A DNA stretch of 64,000 bases, from assembly GCF_947504105.1 (NCBI RefSeq), contig NZ_CANNGP010000026.1, positions 1-64,000 of the forward strand, read 5' to 3'. The stretch comes from an uncultured Tateyamaria sp. (GTDB lineage: Bacteria > Pseudomonadota > Alphaproteobacteria > Rhodobacterales > Rhodobacteraceae). The position numbers and the translations under genes are program-made. Under the pieces are notes generated by a model. That model saw only the letters and a list, made by a program, of their open reading frames with translations, did no database searches and was not told the origin of the DNA. The stretch's first letter is position 1. Each line of letters starts with the position of its first letter. Of this stretch, positions 22,423 to 31,819 are shown in pieces.

Positions 22423-23696
22423 TGGCTGAACCCGCACCCAAGTCGAACCCGACCGAGGATCGGTTGGACACCCTGGCCATGCCGCAGAACGGCTGGGCGG
22501 ATGCGACGCGCAAGGCGGCGTTGGCTCGCCTGCGCGAAATGGGTCTGCCCGGACGTCGCGACGAGTATTGGAAGTTCACACGGCCGGACAGCCTTGTGCA
22601 GTCCACAGCCCCCGTCGCCGCGCTGTTCCACAACGAAGAGGGGCCGTTGTTTGGCGACCTTGACCGGCTCAAGATCGTGTTTGTCGATGGTGTATTCGAC
22701 GCCGATCAGTCTGATGATCTGACCTTGTCTGGTGTACGCATCGACCGGCTGGCCGAAAGCGCAGATATTCACTGGGCGTCCGACCTTTACGGTGCGCTTG
22801 AGGGGAACGGTCACTACGTGCCAAGGCCGTTGGCAGCGTTGAACACCGCCTATGCCACCGATGGCGTGTTGATTCATGTCACGGACAGGGCTGAAAAGCC
22901 TATCAATTTCATCTACTTGCATGAAAACGAAACGTCGGACGCGATCTTGCACCACGTGATCAAGCTTGATCCGGGTGCCGAGGTGACCTTGCTCGAAACC
23001 GGCCCGGCCGCTGCACGTTTCAATAAGGTAATGGAAGTGGATGTGGCCGATGGCGCGACCTTCCATCATGTACGTGCGCAGGGGCGGGACCACGAACGCC
23101 GCGCAGCCACGCATATCTTTACGCGGTTGGGTGCCGAATCCGTGTTCAAGTCGTTCACACTGACCGTGAATGGTCGCCTGACCCGCAACGAATGCGTGAT
23201 CGATATCACCGGCGACGATGCGGTCGCGCATGTGGCCGGGGCCTGCGTGGGCGATGGCGATTTCCACCACGACGACACGGTGTTTGTCACCCATGACGCG
23301 CTGCGCTGCGAAAGCCGCCAGGTGTTCAAGAAGGTGCTGCGCAACGGTGCTGTTGGTGTGTTCCAGGGCAAGATCCTGGTCAAGGAAGGTGCCCAGAAAA
23401 CAGACGGTTATCAGATCAGCCAGTCGCTTTTGCTGGATGATGACAGCCAGTTCCTCGCCAAGCCCGAGCTTGAAATCTATGCCGACGATGTGGCCTGTTC
23501 CCACGGGTCCACGTCCGGTGCCATTGATGAAGATGCGTTGTTCTACCTGCGCTCGCGCGGTGTCCCGGCTGAGATCGCAACAGATCTGTTGACGTTGGCC
23601 TTCCTCGCCGAGGCTGTGGAAGAGATCGAGGACGAAGTTTTGCGCGACGCATTGGTTGAACGCCTGCAAGGCTGGCTGGAGCGTCACCGGGGCTAA
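22422..23696 (+). CDS. sufD: Fe-S assembly protein SufD
   Basis: A 424-residue SufD subunit, paralogue of SufB, partnering SufB and SufC in the scaffold complex. The N-terminal helical part contains LPGRRDEYWKFT, and the beta-helix core carries the conserved KTDGYQISQSLLL and CSHGSTSGAIDEDALFYLRS segments. It overlaps sufC by one base and is followed after one base by the first YIP1-like gene. Confidence 0.96.
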   Translation: MAEPAPKSNPTEDRLDTLAMPQNGWADATRKAALARLREMGLPGRRDEYWKFTRPDSLVQSTAPVAALFHNEEGPLFGDLDRLKIVFVDGVFDADQSDDLTLSGVRIDRLAESADIHWASDLYGALEGNGHYVPRPLAALNTAYATDGVLIHVTDRAEKPINFIYLHENETSDAILHHVIKLDPGAEVTLLETGPAAARFNKVMEVDVADGATFHHVRAQGRDHERRAATHIFTRLGAESVFKSFTLTVNGRLTRNECVIDITGDDAVAHVAGACVGDGDFHHDDTVFVTHDALRCESRQVFKKVLRNGAVGVFQGKILVKEGAQKTDGYQISQSLLLDDDSQFLAKPELEIYADDVACSHGSTSGAIDEDALFYLRSRGVPAEIATDLLTLAFLAEAVEEIEDEVLRDALVERLQGWLERHRG

Positions 23697-23697
23697 G

Positions 23698-24180
23698 ATG
23701 GCCATCACGCGGAACATTTCGGCCACATATCGTGGTCCAGGGCGCGTCATACGGCGCCTGCTTGAGCTTGGCCAACGCGAAGATCGTGCGCTGGCCTATC
23801 TCATGGCGTCATGTGCCCTGGTCTTCATCGCGCAACTGCCGCGACTGGCCCGAGAGGCGCATTTAACCGGTCAGGATCTGAACATGCTGATGGGTGCATC
23901 GCTTCTGGCGTGGATTTTTGTGGCCCCGCTGTTGTTCTACGTGATCGCATTTGCTGCGCATGGTATTGGGCGGCTTCTGCGCGGGCAGGGCACATCTTAT
24001 GGCGCGCGGCTGGCACTGTTTTGGGCGCTGCTTGCGTCATCGCCATTGATCCTGCTGCATGGTCTGATAGCGGGTTTCATCGGCCCGGGGATCGGGCTGC
24101 AAACCGTTGGCCTGGTCTGGTTCGTGGTGTTCATGTGGTTTTGGATCGGTGGATCCATCGCGCAGGAGCGGGCAGCGTGA
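23698..24180 (+). CDS. YIP1-family membrane protein (first of a pair)
   Basis: A 160-residue protein with about four hydrophobic segments (ALAYLMASCALVFIAQLP, LLAWIFVAPLLFYVIAFA and two nearer the C-terminus), resembling the YIP1 domain. The start is one base after the sufD stop. It overlaps the second YIP1-like gene by GTGA. Role in the suf operon unknown; a membrane partner for assembly or iron entry is only a guess. Confidence 0.75.
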   Translation: MAITRNISATYRGPGRVIRRLLELGQREDRALAYLMASCALVFIAQLPRLAREAHLTGQDLNMLMGASLLAWIFVAPLLFYVIAFAAHGIGRLLRGQGTSYGARLALFWALLASSPLILLHGLIAGFIGPGIGLQTVGLVWFVVFMWFWIGGSIAQERAA

Positions 24181-24782
24181 ACGCCGTCGCGGACCTGGCG
24201 GTCGACACGCTGCGCAATCCCAAGGAGGTAGCACAGCGGATCATCGGGTGGCATCTGGACCGGCAGACCCTGTATTTTGCGCTATTTGCGGTGGCTGCGG
24301 TCAATACCATTCTGGCCTCAGCGCCCGCGGTGCTTGCCCCCGGTTCGATTGATCCTGCCGCACGGGCGGCGATACCGCTTCTGGCCCTGCTTGAACGGCC
24401 CTTTGCGCTGTTTGCGATGATCGCGGGCGGGCTTCTGGTCATGGTGCACGGGCTTGTCTGGGCCGGACGGGCCCTTGGCGGACATGGTGAACTCACCGAC
24501 ATGCTGGCGCTGCTGACCTGGTTGCAGGCCCTGCGTGCGGCTGCACAGGCGCTTGTGCTTGTGCTGAGCTTGATCGTGCCGGGCATCGCGGGCCTTGTGG
24601 CGCTGGTTGTTGCCATCGTCGCCTTTTGGCTTTTATTGCATTTTGTCAGCGCGGCCTTGCGCTTTGACTCGCTGTTTCGTGCCTTTGGCCTGCTTATCAT
24701 CGTGCTGGCAGGCCTGTTTGTTGGAATGATGATGCTTGTGACGCTAACGGGCGTGACGGCAGGAGGACTTGCGAATGTATGA
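24177..24782 (+). CDS. YIP1-family membrane protein (second of a pair)
   Basis: A 201-residue protein with about five membrane segments, starting at a GTG that overlaps the previous stop (GTGA). It ends eight bases inside sufS. An N-terminal soluble part (LRNPKEVAQRIIGWHLDRQTL) resembles the entry of YIP1-domain proteins. A gene on both sides is suf, so it is co-expressed with Fe-S assembly. Function unknown. Confidence 0.75.
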   Translation: MNAVADLAVDTLRNPKEVAQRIIGWHLDRQTLYFALFAVAAVNTILASAPAVLAPGSIDPAARAAIPLLALLERPFALFAMIAGGLLVMVHGLVWAGRALGGHGELTDMLALLTWLQALRAAAQALVLVLSLIVPGIAGLVALVVAIVAFWLLLHFVSAALRFDSLFRAFGLLIIVLAGLFVGMMMLVTLTGVTAGGLANV

Positions 24783-25995
24783 TGTGAACGCCATCCGGGC
24801 GGATTTCCCCATTCTCGGCCGTGAGGTGAATGGAAAGCCGCTGGTTTATCTGGACAGTGGCGCATCGGCTCAGAAGCCGCAGGTCGTGATTGACGCCATT
24901 TCCAAGGCTTACTCCGAAGAATATGCAAATGTTCACAGAGGCTTGCATTTCCTTTCTAATCTAGCGACCGAAAATTACGAGGGCGTCCGAGGCAAGTTGG
25001 CGCGTTTCCTGAATGCAGGCTCCGAGAATGAGATCGTGATGAACTCGGGCACAACCGAAGGCATCAACATGGTGGCCTATGGGTGGGCCATGCCACGGAT
25101 GGAGGCCGGCGACGAGATTGTGCTGTCCGTGATGGAACACCACGCCAATATCGTGCCCTGGCACTACCTGCGTGAACGGCAGGGTGTCGTTTTGAAGTGG
25201 GTCGATGTGGACACGACAGGCGCGCTTGATCCGCAGAAGGTCATTGATGCGATTGGACCCAAGACCAAGCTGGTGGCCGTAACGCATATGTCCAATGTGC
25301 TGGGCACCAAGGTGGACGTGAAAGCGATCTGCGAGGGCGCCCACGCCAAGGGCGTGCCGGTGCTTGTCGACGGGTCTCAGGCTGCGGTCCACATGCCGGT
25401 TGATGTGCAGGATTTAGGCGCCGATTTCTATGCGATCACAGGTCACAAGCTGTATGGTCCTTCGGGGTCTGGGGCCATCTATTGCAAAGCCGAACGGATG
25501 GCCGAGATGCGCCCGTTTATCGGCGGGGGCGACATGATCAAGGAGGTCAGCAAGGCTGGAGTGATCTACAACGATCCGCCCCACAAATTTGAAGCGGGTA
25601 CTCCGGGTATCGTTCAGATGATCGGCCTTGGTGTGGCGCTGGACTACATGATGGGCCATGGGATGGAGGCCATTGCTGCGCACGAGGATTCCTTGCGGGA
25701 CTATACTGTCGAAAAGCTGGGCGGGCTGAACTGGTTGCAAGTGCAGGGCACGACCTCGGACAAGGGCGCGATTTTCTCGTTCACATTGGACGGGGCAGGG
25801 CACGCGCATGACATATCGACCATCCTTGACAAGAAGGGTGTCGCGGTGCGTGCGGGGCAGCATTGTGTGGGTCCACTGATGGAGCATATGGGCCTGAACG
25901 CAACCTGCCGCGCGTCCTTCGGCATGTACAACACCAAGGAAGAAGTTGACGTGCTTGTGGACGCATTGGAACTGGCGCACGACCTGTTTGCCTGA
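24775..25995 (+). CDS. sufS: cysteine desulfurase SufS
   Basis: A 406-residue group II cysteine desulfurase supplying sulfur to SufBCD, normally via SufE or SufU. It starts MYDVNAIRADFPIL. The PLP lysine is in YAITGHKLYGPSG, and the catalytic Cys is in the SufS-type short loop NATCRASFGMYN. AGGAGG lies eight bases before ATG 24775, which overlaps the YIP1-like gene. No sufE or sufA is seen downstream in this window. Confidence 0.96.
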   Translation: MYDVNAIRADFPILGREVNGKPLVYLDSGASAQKPQVVIDAISKAYSEEYANVHRGLHFLSNLATENYEGVRGKLARFLNAGSENEIVMNSGTTEGINMVAYGWAMPRMEAGDEIVLSVMEHHANIVPWHYLRERQGVVLKWVDVDTTGALDPQKVIDAIGPKTKLVAVTHMSNVLGTKVDVKAICEGAHAKGVPVLVDGSQAAVHMPVDVQDLGADFYAITGHKLYGPSGSGAIYCKAERMAEMRPFIGGGDMIKEVSKAGVIYNDPPHKFEAGTPGIVQMIGLGVALDYMMGHGMEAIAAHEDSLRDYTVEKLGGLNWLQVQGTTSDKGAIFSFTLDGAGHAHDISTILDKKGVAVRAGQHCVGPLMEHMGLNATCRASFGMYNTKEEVDVLVDALELAHDLFA

Positions 25996-26471
25996 TCTGT
26001 CCCCGCGGGGACAGGGCGCGCGACCGGTTCGCGATATATTGACGGGGTTCTGAAACGGTTTTGAAACCAATAGCTTGCGGACCGTACGCAGCATTTCACC
26101 ATAATTAACCAGCCTTATGAGATGCTGCTGCCCGAAGGCGGGCGGCTTGGTGTATCGGGTGTTCCCAGGTGTTTACCCTGTGACATAATTCGTTTTCAGA
26201 AAGACAGGACCCAACCTGCTGCCGGTTGGCTGGACAGCGCACAGCGCGCATTTAGAACGAGATGAAGCTTAACCCAGTCAAGGCGATTTTTACATGTGCG
26301 GCTGGCAAAGCACCTCTTCGACACCAGTGTTCTATGATTGCCACTTTGCGATCGGGCGCGTCCCGATTTCTGGGACAATGGAACTCGGGCACATTCTGTA
26401 GGGGCGACGTCACGGGATCCCCCTTATTTCCAGATGTATCGAAGATTTACTGTTGCCTGGTAAGCCGCAGT
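25996..26471. other. gene-poor interval between sufS and the carbohydrate island
   Basis: This 476-base interval has no convincing gene. An 18-base perfect palindrome CTGTCCCCGCGGGGACAG at 25997-26014, directly after sufS, could be a terminator hairpin although no T-run follows. A plus-strand stretch near 26294-26390 reads like a short protein remnant interrupted by a stop. Otherwise I see nothing. Confidence 0.6.
25997..26014. terminator. palindromic hairpin after sufS
   Basis: CTGTCCCCGCGGGGACAG is a perfect palindrome that would fold into a strong stem next to the sufS stop. It lacks a downstream T-run, so it may be a transcript-stabilising hairpin rather than an intrinsic terminator. Confidence 0.45.
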
Positions 26472-27476
26472 CTAGAGCGCCTCAGCCTTCACAAGCGAAT
26501 GCACATCGTCAAAGCGTGCCTCTGCCAGATCATCTTCGGTGATGTTGTAGCATTCGCCCATCAGATCCTCGATCCCGCGCACGAGTGCCAGCGCATCAAG
26601 CCCGTAGTAGCGCATGAGGTACGGTCGAGACCCGCCATGTGCGTAGGTGTCTTTCAGCCCCAGTCGGATAAGTCGCTTACCGATACCAGCGTCCGCCATC
26701 GTTTCTGCGACCAAGCTGCCGATGCCGCCCTCTGTGACGTGATTTTCCAACGTCACAACGCCGTGTTTCACGGACCCGATATGATCGAGCAGCGCTTTGG
26801 CATCGAATGGTTTGATCGTATGGAGATGCAAGTGGCGGATGCTGAGACCTGCGGCGGCAAGAGCTGCCCGGGCACGCATGGCTTCCTCGGTGCAAATGCC
26901 GGATGTGACGACAAGAATGTCATCCCCCTGGGATAGCTCTCGCATCTCGCCGACCTTGATTGGCGTATCAAAAAGGCGCGGTACGGAACCGCGCAGCACG
27001 CGGCACCAGACAGGTCCGTCGATGGAATCTGCCGCTTCGCAAATGCTTTCCACTTCGGTGGCGTCACCGGTTTCGAGGATCGTCATGTTGGGGATGGAGC
27101 GCATGACGGAAATGTCTTCGATGGATTGGTGCGTCATGCCGCCAGGCGTCGTGACACCGGGTAAGAACCCCATGAGGCGTACCTTGCGGCGAGGATAAGC
27201 GATGGATGCCATCAGCTGATCGTAAGGACGCCGGTACATGAAAACGCCAAATGTGTGGATGAACGGTCGGAACCCGGCAAGGCCCAGACCGCCCGCGAAG
27301 CTCATCATGTTTTGCTCGGCCATACCCAGAGAAACGAATTGATCGGGATGGCGGTCTCGAAAGCCATCAATCTCACAAGATGACGTCAAATCAGCGCTGA
27401 GGCACAGGATGTCTGGATTGCCTGCCGCGAATTTCTCAAACGCAGACGCATAAGGACGGGAGACCATTTCAACCAT
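26472..27476 (-). CDS. transketolase, C-terminal subunit (split transketolase)
   Basis: A 334-residue protein with the pyrimidine-binding and C-terminal domains of transketolase. The thiamine-contacting Glu is in SLGMAEQNMMSFAGG, near residue 54, and the DFDAK-like C-domain follows. Its partner N-terminal subunit lies 11 bases upstream, so the two form one enzyme as in other split transketolases. It moves C2 ketol units between sugar phosphates. Its place at the edge of a carbohydrate island suggests a pathway-dedicated copy rather than the central pentose-phosphate enzyme. Confidence 0.88.
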   Translation of the reverse strand: MVEMVSRPYASAFEKFAAGNPDILCLSADLTSSCEIDGFRDRHPDQFVSLGMAEQNMMSFAGGLGLAGFRPFIHTFGVFMYRRPYDQLMASIAYPRRKVRLMGFLPGVTTPGGMTHQSIEDISVMRSIPNMTILETGDATEVESICEAADSIDGPVWCRVLRGSVPRLFDTPIKVGEMRELSQGDDILVVTSGICTEEAMRARAALAAAGLSIRHLHLHTIKPFDAKALLDHIGSVKHGVVTLENHVTEGGIGSLVAETMADAGIGKRLIRLGLKDTYAHGGSRPYLMRYYGLDALALVRGIEDLMGECYNITEDDLAEARFDDVHSLVKAEAL

Positions 27477-27487
27477 AGTGCAGATCC

Positions 27488-28414
27488 TTAATGGGCGTAG
27501 TCAATCGGATCGACGCCCAGATCGGCGGCGATCGAAGTGTTGAAGCGGGTCCGTTCATCCTCGGACTTGAAGCGCACATAATGAAGTCTCGGGAAACGCT
27601 CTTCGAGGATCGACATCGTATGGAACGGGTTGGTTCGCGCCAAAATAATCAGGGGTTTTCCCACATGCGATGTCCGGGCTGCATCGCGGATGGCTGACAG
27701 GTCATGACCATCAATTTCTATGCAAGCGGCTCCGAAATTTTCGAACTTGGTCTTGATGTCGCCGACCTCCATGACCGATGACATGGCGCCATCACACTGC
27801 TGATCGTTCACGTCCATGATCGCCATCACTGTGTCGATGCCGTGATGTGCACAGGCCTGCACGGCTTCCCAGGTTTGGCCTTCCTGCACTTCGCCGTCCG
27901 ACATAAACACCCATGTCCGACCTTTATCACCACACCTTCGCCGTCCGTAGGCAAGGCCTGCTGCCGTGGACAGGCCGATGCCAAGCGTCCCGTTATGCAC
28001 CTCCATCCCGGGCGAGTGTTCCGCCCCGATCATCTCAACGCTGGATCCGTCCTGATTGAACATCTCCAGACCTTCTGGAGCCATGCGCCCGACCTCGATC
28101 AGGGTTGCGTAAGCGACAAGTGCGTAGTGGGCGGGCGCGATGAACAATCTGTCAAACTGCGGTTCAACAGGGCCGTTGTAACCCGCACCTGTGTGATAGT
28201 CTGGATTTGACGGGGATGGCACACCCTCAAACGGTTTGGGGATCATTGGCAGGGTCGGGTCGCCCAGTTTCAGCTCTTCGTTATAAAGCCAGGCCAGTTG
28301 TTCGGCAGCAGAGCAGGCTTGGGACAGGTAGCCACCATTGTTGCGCATGGCGTGTTCAAAGACACGACGTCTGATGCCAAGGGCGACATCTTCGGTCGTC
28401 TTTTGGTTCTGCAT
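27488..28414 (-). CDS. transketolase, N-terminal subunit (split transketolase)
   Basis: A 308-residue thiamine-diphosphate-binding subunit. It shows HNGTLGIGLSTAAGLAYG and the ThDP/Mg motif SDGEVQEGQTWEA with the distal NDQQCDG. ATG 28414 is chosen because GGAGGG lies eight bases upstream; a longer frame to 28456 lacks this signal. It is first in the minus-strand unit and divergent from the dehydrogenase gene at 28495, with a putative shared operator between. Confidence 0.88.
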   Translation of the reverse strand: MQNQKTTEDVALGIRRRVFEHAMRNNGGYLSQACSAAEQLAWLYNEELKLGDPTLPMIPKPFEGVPSPSNPDYHTGAGYNGPVEPQFDRLFIAPAHYALVAYATLIEVGRMAPEGLEMFNQDGSSVEMIGAEHSPGMEVHNGTLGIGLSTAAGLAYGRRRCGDKGRTWVFMSDGEVQEGQTWEAVQACAHHGIDTVMAIMDVNDQQCDGAMSSVMEVGDIKTKFENFGAACIEIDGHDLSAIRDAARTSHVGKPLIILARTNPFHTMSILEERFPRLHYVRFKSEDERTRFNTSIAADLGVDPIDYAH

Positions 28415-28430
28415 CCTATCCCTCCAAATC

Positions 28431-28445
28431 TTTACAAACGTCATT
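28431..28445 (+). promoter_or_regulatory. putative island operator, copy A
   Basis: TTTACAAACGTCATT in the divergent intergenic region between the transketolase pair and the dehydrogenase. It matches 13 of 15 bases with TTTACAAATGTCAAT at 36382-36396 in the other divergent region of the same island, in the same orientation. A natural candidate ligand is the SorC-type regulator encoded at 39650. Confidence 0.4.
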
Positions 28446-28494
28446 AAAGTAGTCAAATGTATAACTCAACATCAAATGACGATAGGCGGAGCCC

Positions 28495-29553
28495 ATGGCG
28501 AGTAAAACGATGAAAGCGGTACGCTGCCATGGCTTTGGGGGGCAGCATAAACTGGAAGCCATGCCCGTGCCGGAGCCGGGACCCGGTGAGGTATTGGTGC
28601 GAGTGGACGCCTCCGGCATTTGCGCGGCAGACCGTGCGATGTGGGATGCGACAGGCCCCTGGCAGCTCAGCTTTCCGTTCACGCCGGGACACGAGTTTAC
28701 CGGCACAGTCGTTGAACTGGGGGATGGCGCAGACGAGCTGCACGGGCTGCGTATTGGCGACCGCGCCATCGCCGAGTTGAACATTACATATGGCAGTGAT
28801 TTTTATCGGCAGCGTGGCAGCTATCATTTGACCGACAACATGCAGGTGCTTGGAGCCACATTGGACGGTGGTTGGGCTGAGTACATGATCTATCCCAAAG
28901 AGGCTGTGATCCACAAAGTGCCAGAGGGTCTAAGCGACCATGCTGCCTGCTATACCGAGCCTTTGGCCAATGCGATTCATGGTGTCCAGCGCGCCGACAT
29001 CCAGTTCGATGATGTTGTGGTCGTGTCCGGCGCAGGCCCGATTGGCATGGGCATGGTCCAAGCGGCGGCGCTCAAAACCCCGCGGACAGTCATCTTGATC
29101 AATCCCGGACAGTCAAAACGCAACGCCGCCTTGAAACTGGGGGCGGATTTGGCTTTTGCCCCAGATGATCCGCAACTTGCTGCCGCGATTGGTGACCTGA
29201 CAGACGGGCGCGGGGCGGACGTATTCCTGGAGGCATCCGGTCAGACCGCCGCCTTTGAGCAAGGTTTGCAGATAGTGCGCAAAGGCGCGCGGATCGTGGT
29301 GTTCGGGGTCTACAAGCAGCCCGCACAGGTGGATCTGAACATCTTTGGTGAATTCAAAGAACTGGACATTCGCGGCGGCCATCTGGCGCCATTCACTTAT
29401 TCCACAGCTCTGGACCTGATGGTGCGGGGCAAGATCAATGGGGATGCATGTGTGACGCACGTATCGGCGCTGGACGCGTTCGAAGCCGCATTGACGCGCC
29501 GCCCCGAACCGGGTGAACTCCAGATCAAAGTGATCCTCGACCCAAGGATGTAA
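28495..29553 (+). CDS. zinc-type alcohol/polyol dehydrogenase (MDR family), island copy 1
   Basis: A 352-residue medium-chain dehydrogenase. The catalytic-zinc region has Cys in ASGICAADRAMW and GHEFTGTVVE. The NAD(P) Rossmann loop is VSGAGPIGMGMVQAA. The four-cysteine structural-zinc lobe of many family members is absent: the corresponding stretch NITYGSDFYRQRGSYH has no Cys. The family includes threonine, sorbitol and sugar-acid dehydrogenases; the substrate is unknown. The molybdoenzyme gene starts four bases after its stop, so the two are probably coupled. Confidence 0.85.
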   Translation: MASKTMKAVRCHGFGGQHKLEAMPVPEPGPGEVLVRVDASGICAADRAMWDATGPWQLSFPFTPGHEFTGTVVELGDGADELHGLRIGDRAIAELNITYGSDFYRQRGSYHLTDNMQVLGATLDGGWAEYMIYPKEAVIHKVPEGLSDHAACYTEPLANAIHGVQRADIQFDDVVVVSGAGPIGMGMVQAAALKTPRTVILINPGQSKRNAALKLGADLAFAPDDPQLAAAIGDLTDGRGADVFLEASGQTAAFEQGLQIVRKGARIVVFGVYKQPAQVDLNIFGEFKELDIRGGHLAPFTYSTALDLMVRGKINGDACVTHVSALDAFEAALTRRPEPGELQIKVILDPRM

Positions 29554-29557
29554 CGCT

Positions 29558-31819
29558 ATGAAATATACTGCGGCTCATTGGGGCACCTACACGTTCAATC
29601 CTGGTGACGCGGACCTCACGCCGCTCGCCGATGATCCGCTGCCATCGCGCATCGGGCGAGGTTGGGTCTCTGCGTCTCGCAACAGCGATGCGCGGATATT
29701 GGCACCAGTGGCCCGCAAAGGGTGGCTGGATGGCGACCGGGGCGCAAACCGTTGCGATGACAGCTTTGTGGAGATTTCTTGGGAGCGCGCCCTTGATCTG
29801 GCGGCAGAAGAGATCACGCGCGTGTCCAAGGCGTATGGCAATCAGGCGATCTTTGGTGGTTCTTACGGTTGGTCCAGCGCGGGCCGCTTCCATCACGCAC
29901 AAAGCCAGATGCGCCGACTGCTTGCGTTGGCCGGTGGCTTCACCTCATCCCGAGAAACCTATTCGCATGCAGCGGCAGAGGTTTTGTTTCCCCATATACT
30001 GGGCTTATCCATCCGCGCCTTTCAGGATCAGATGACGACCATGCCACTGGTCACCGAGCATTGCGAGCTTATGCTGGCTTTTGGCGGTATCTCTGCTCGC
30101 ACAGCGCAGATCACCTCATCAGGCACGTCAACGCACGAAGTTGGCCCTTGGTTGGCGGACCTGTCCGCAAAGGGCGTGCGCGTGGTCTCGATTGCGCCTG
30201 AACGAGGAGAAACGGGCGAATGGTTGTCGATCAGGCCGGGGACAGATACCGCACTGATCCTCGCTTTGATTCATGAGATCGTTGCGGCGGGCCTTGAGGA
30301 CGAGGAATTCCTGCAAACCTGCACCAGCGGGTGGGAAACGTTGAAGTCATACGTCATGGGCACGTCAGACGGCGTAACCAAATCCGCCGAATGGGCCGCT
30401 CCCATCTGTGATATCCAGGCGAGTGTTATACGGGCGTTGGCTGATGAGTTGCCGCGCAAGCGTGTCATGATCAGCATGGCTTGGGGCATGCAGCGATCAG
30501 ATCATGGAGAACAACCAATCTGGGCAGGGCTGGCACTGGCCTGTGTCCTGGGGCAAATCGGGCAACGTGGCACAGGGTACAGTTTTGGTTACGGGTCGAC
30601 CACGCCCGTTGGTCGTGCGGCCCGATTGATCCCATGGCCCTCTCTGCCCAAAGCACCGAACCCGATTGCTGACTTTATCCCCGTCGCACGGATCGCGGAC
30701 GCGCTGCTGTATCCAAATGAGGCATACAGCTACAACGGTCAGACGCGGAAATATCCCGACCTCAAACTAATCTGGTGGAGTGGCGGAAACCCTTTCCATC
30801 ACCATCAGGACCTGTTCCGGTTGGAACGCGCCTGGACTCGGCCTGAGACGGTCATCGTCAGCGAACATAGTTGGACAGCGACCGCGCGGCGTGCCGACCT
30901 TGTGCTACCGTCCACCACCCCGTTGGAACGTGACGACCTGATGATGAACCGTCGTGATCGTGCGTTGTTCTACATGTCACGCTTTCATGAGCCTTTGGGA
31001 CAGGCGCGTGACGACTACGATATTTGCCAAGGCATCGCCACGCGCCTTGGCATTGGCGATGCCTTTTCCGAAGGACGCACCAGCGCGGACTGGTTGCGCC
31101 ACATGTGGGAACGGGCGCAGACCATCGGGACTGACGCTGGCTTCGCTATGCCATCCTTTGACGCGTTCAAAGTTGCAGGGCGGTTTGATGTACCCGCAGC
31201 GGGCGAAGTGTGTGTCGCCTTCGATCAATTCGTCAAAGACCCGGATCGAAATCCGCTTGATACCCATAGTGGACGCCTGACCTTGACCAACGCGAACATT
31301 GCGACCATGGGGCACAGCGATTGCCCATCGCACCCGATGTGGCTGCCGCCAGCAGAAGGCGGACCCCTGACCGATGGCCAGTTCCATCTGATATCCGGTC
31401 AGCCTGCAACCCGATTGCATGGGCAAAACGATCAAGGGAGCGAGGCCGCAACCTCAAAGCACAGGGGGCGAGAGGTCTGCACGCTTCACCCCGATGCCGC
31501 AGCGCGCATAGGTGTCGACGAGGGGGATATCCTGAAGCTGTCGAACGCGCGCGGTGCTTGCCTGTGCGCCGCGCGTATCGCCGATCACATTCGCGCCGAT
31601 TGTCTGTCACTGCCAACAGGGGCTTGGTTTAATGCACAGATTATCAACGGAGAGCGAATTGAGGTTCACGGCAATCCAAATGCTTTGACGTTGGACAAGG
31701 GATGCTCGGCGCTCAGTCAAGGCAATATCGCCCATACCTGTGTGGTACGCGCCGAAAAGTGGCGCGGGGATTTGCCTGCGTTGACAGTGACCAAACCACC
31801 TCGGATTGATCCCGCTTAG
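29558..31819 (+). CDS. molybdopterin-dependent oxidoreductase, BisC/TorA/DMSO-reductase type
   Basis: A 753-residue member of the DMSO reductase family. The N-terminal AAHWGTYTF and the SYGWSSAGRFHHAQSQ segment, whose Ser would ligand Mo, match biotin-sulfoxide/TMAO reductase types, as do the later cofactor motifs LIWWSGGNPFHHHQD and QPATRLHGQND. No Tat signal or Fe-S cysteine motif is seen at the N-terminus, implying a cytoplasmic enzyme like BisC. Its setting among sugar genes is unusual: it could reduce an S- or N-oxide, or act on an island metabolite. It is convergent with the permease gene, overlapping by four bases. Confidence 0.85.
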   Translation: MKYTAAHWGTYTFNPGDADLTPLADDPLPSRIGRGWVSASRNSDARILAPVARKGWLDGDRGANRCDDSFVEISWERALDLAAEEITRVSKAYGNQAIFGGSYGWSSAGRFHHAQSQMRRLLALAGGFTSSRETYSHAAAEVLFPHILGLSIRAFQDQMTTMPLVTEHCELMLAFGGISARTAQITSSGTSTHEVGPWLADLSAKGVRVVSIAPERGETGEWLSIRPGTDTALILALIHEIVAAGLEDEEFLQTCTSGWETLKSYVMGTSDGVTKSAEWAAPICDIQASVIRALADELPRKRVMISMAWGMQRSDHGEQPIWAGLALACVLGQIGQRGTGYSFGYGSTTPVGRAARLIPWPSLPKAPNPIADFIPVARIADALLYPNEAYSYNGQTRKYPDLKLIWWSGGNPFHHHQDLFRLERAWTRPETVIVSEHSWTATARRADLVLPSTTPLERDDLMMNRRDRALFYMSRFHEPLGQARDDYDICQGIATRLGIGDAFSEGRTSADWLRHMWERAQTIGTDAGFAMPSFDAFKVAGRFDVPAAGEVCVAFDQFVKDPDRNPLDTHSGRLTLTNANIATMGHSDCPSHPMWLPPAEGGPLTDGQFHLISGQPATRLHGQNDQGSEAATSKHRGREVCTLHPDAAARIGVDEGDILKLSNARGACLCAARIADHIRADCLSLPTGAWFNAQIINGERIEVHGNPNALTLDKGCSALSQGNIAHTCVVRAEKWRGDLPALTVTKPPRIDPA

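Noticed and set aside
22392-23750. A 452-residue minus-strand frame opposite sufD
   Set aside because: sufD is intact and overlaps sufC by one base as expected. The antisense frame shows no domain.
26262-26471. Possible gene remnant after sufS
   Set aside because: A plus-strand stretch near 26294-26390 reads like part of an FAD-oxidoreductase-type protein but has a stop and no further support. Too short and weak to call a pseudogene.
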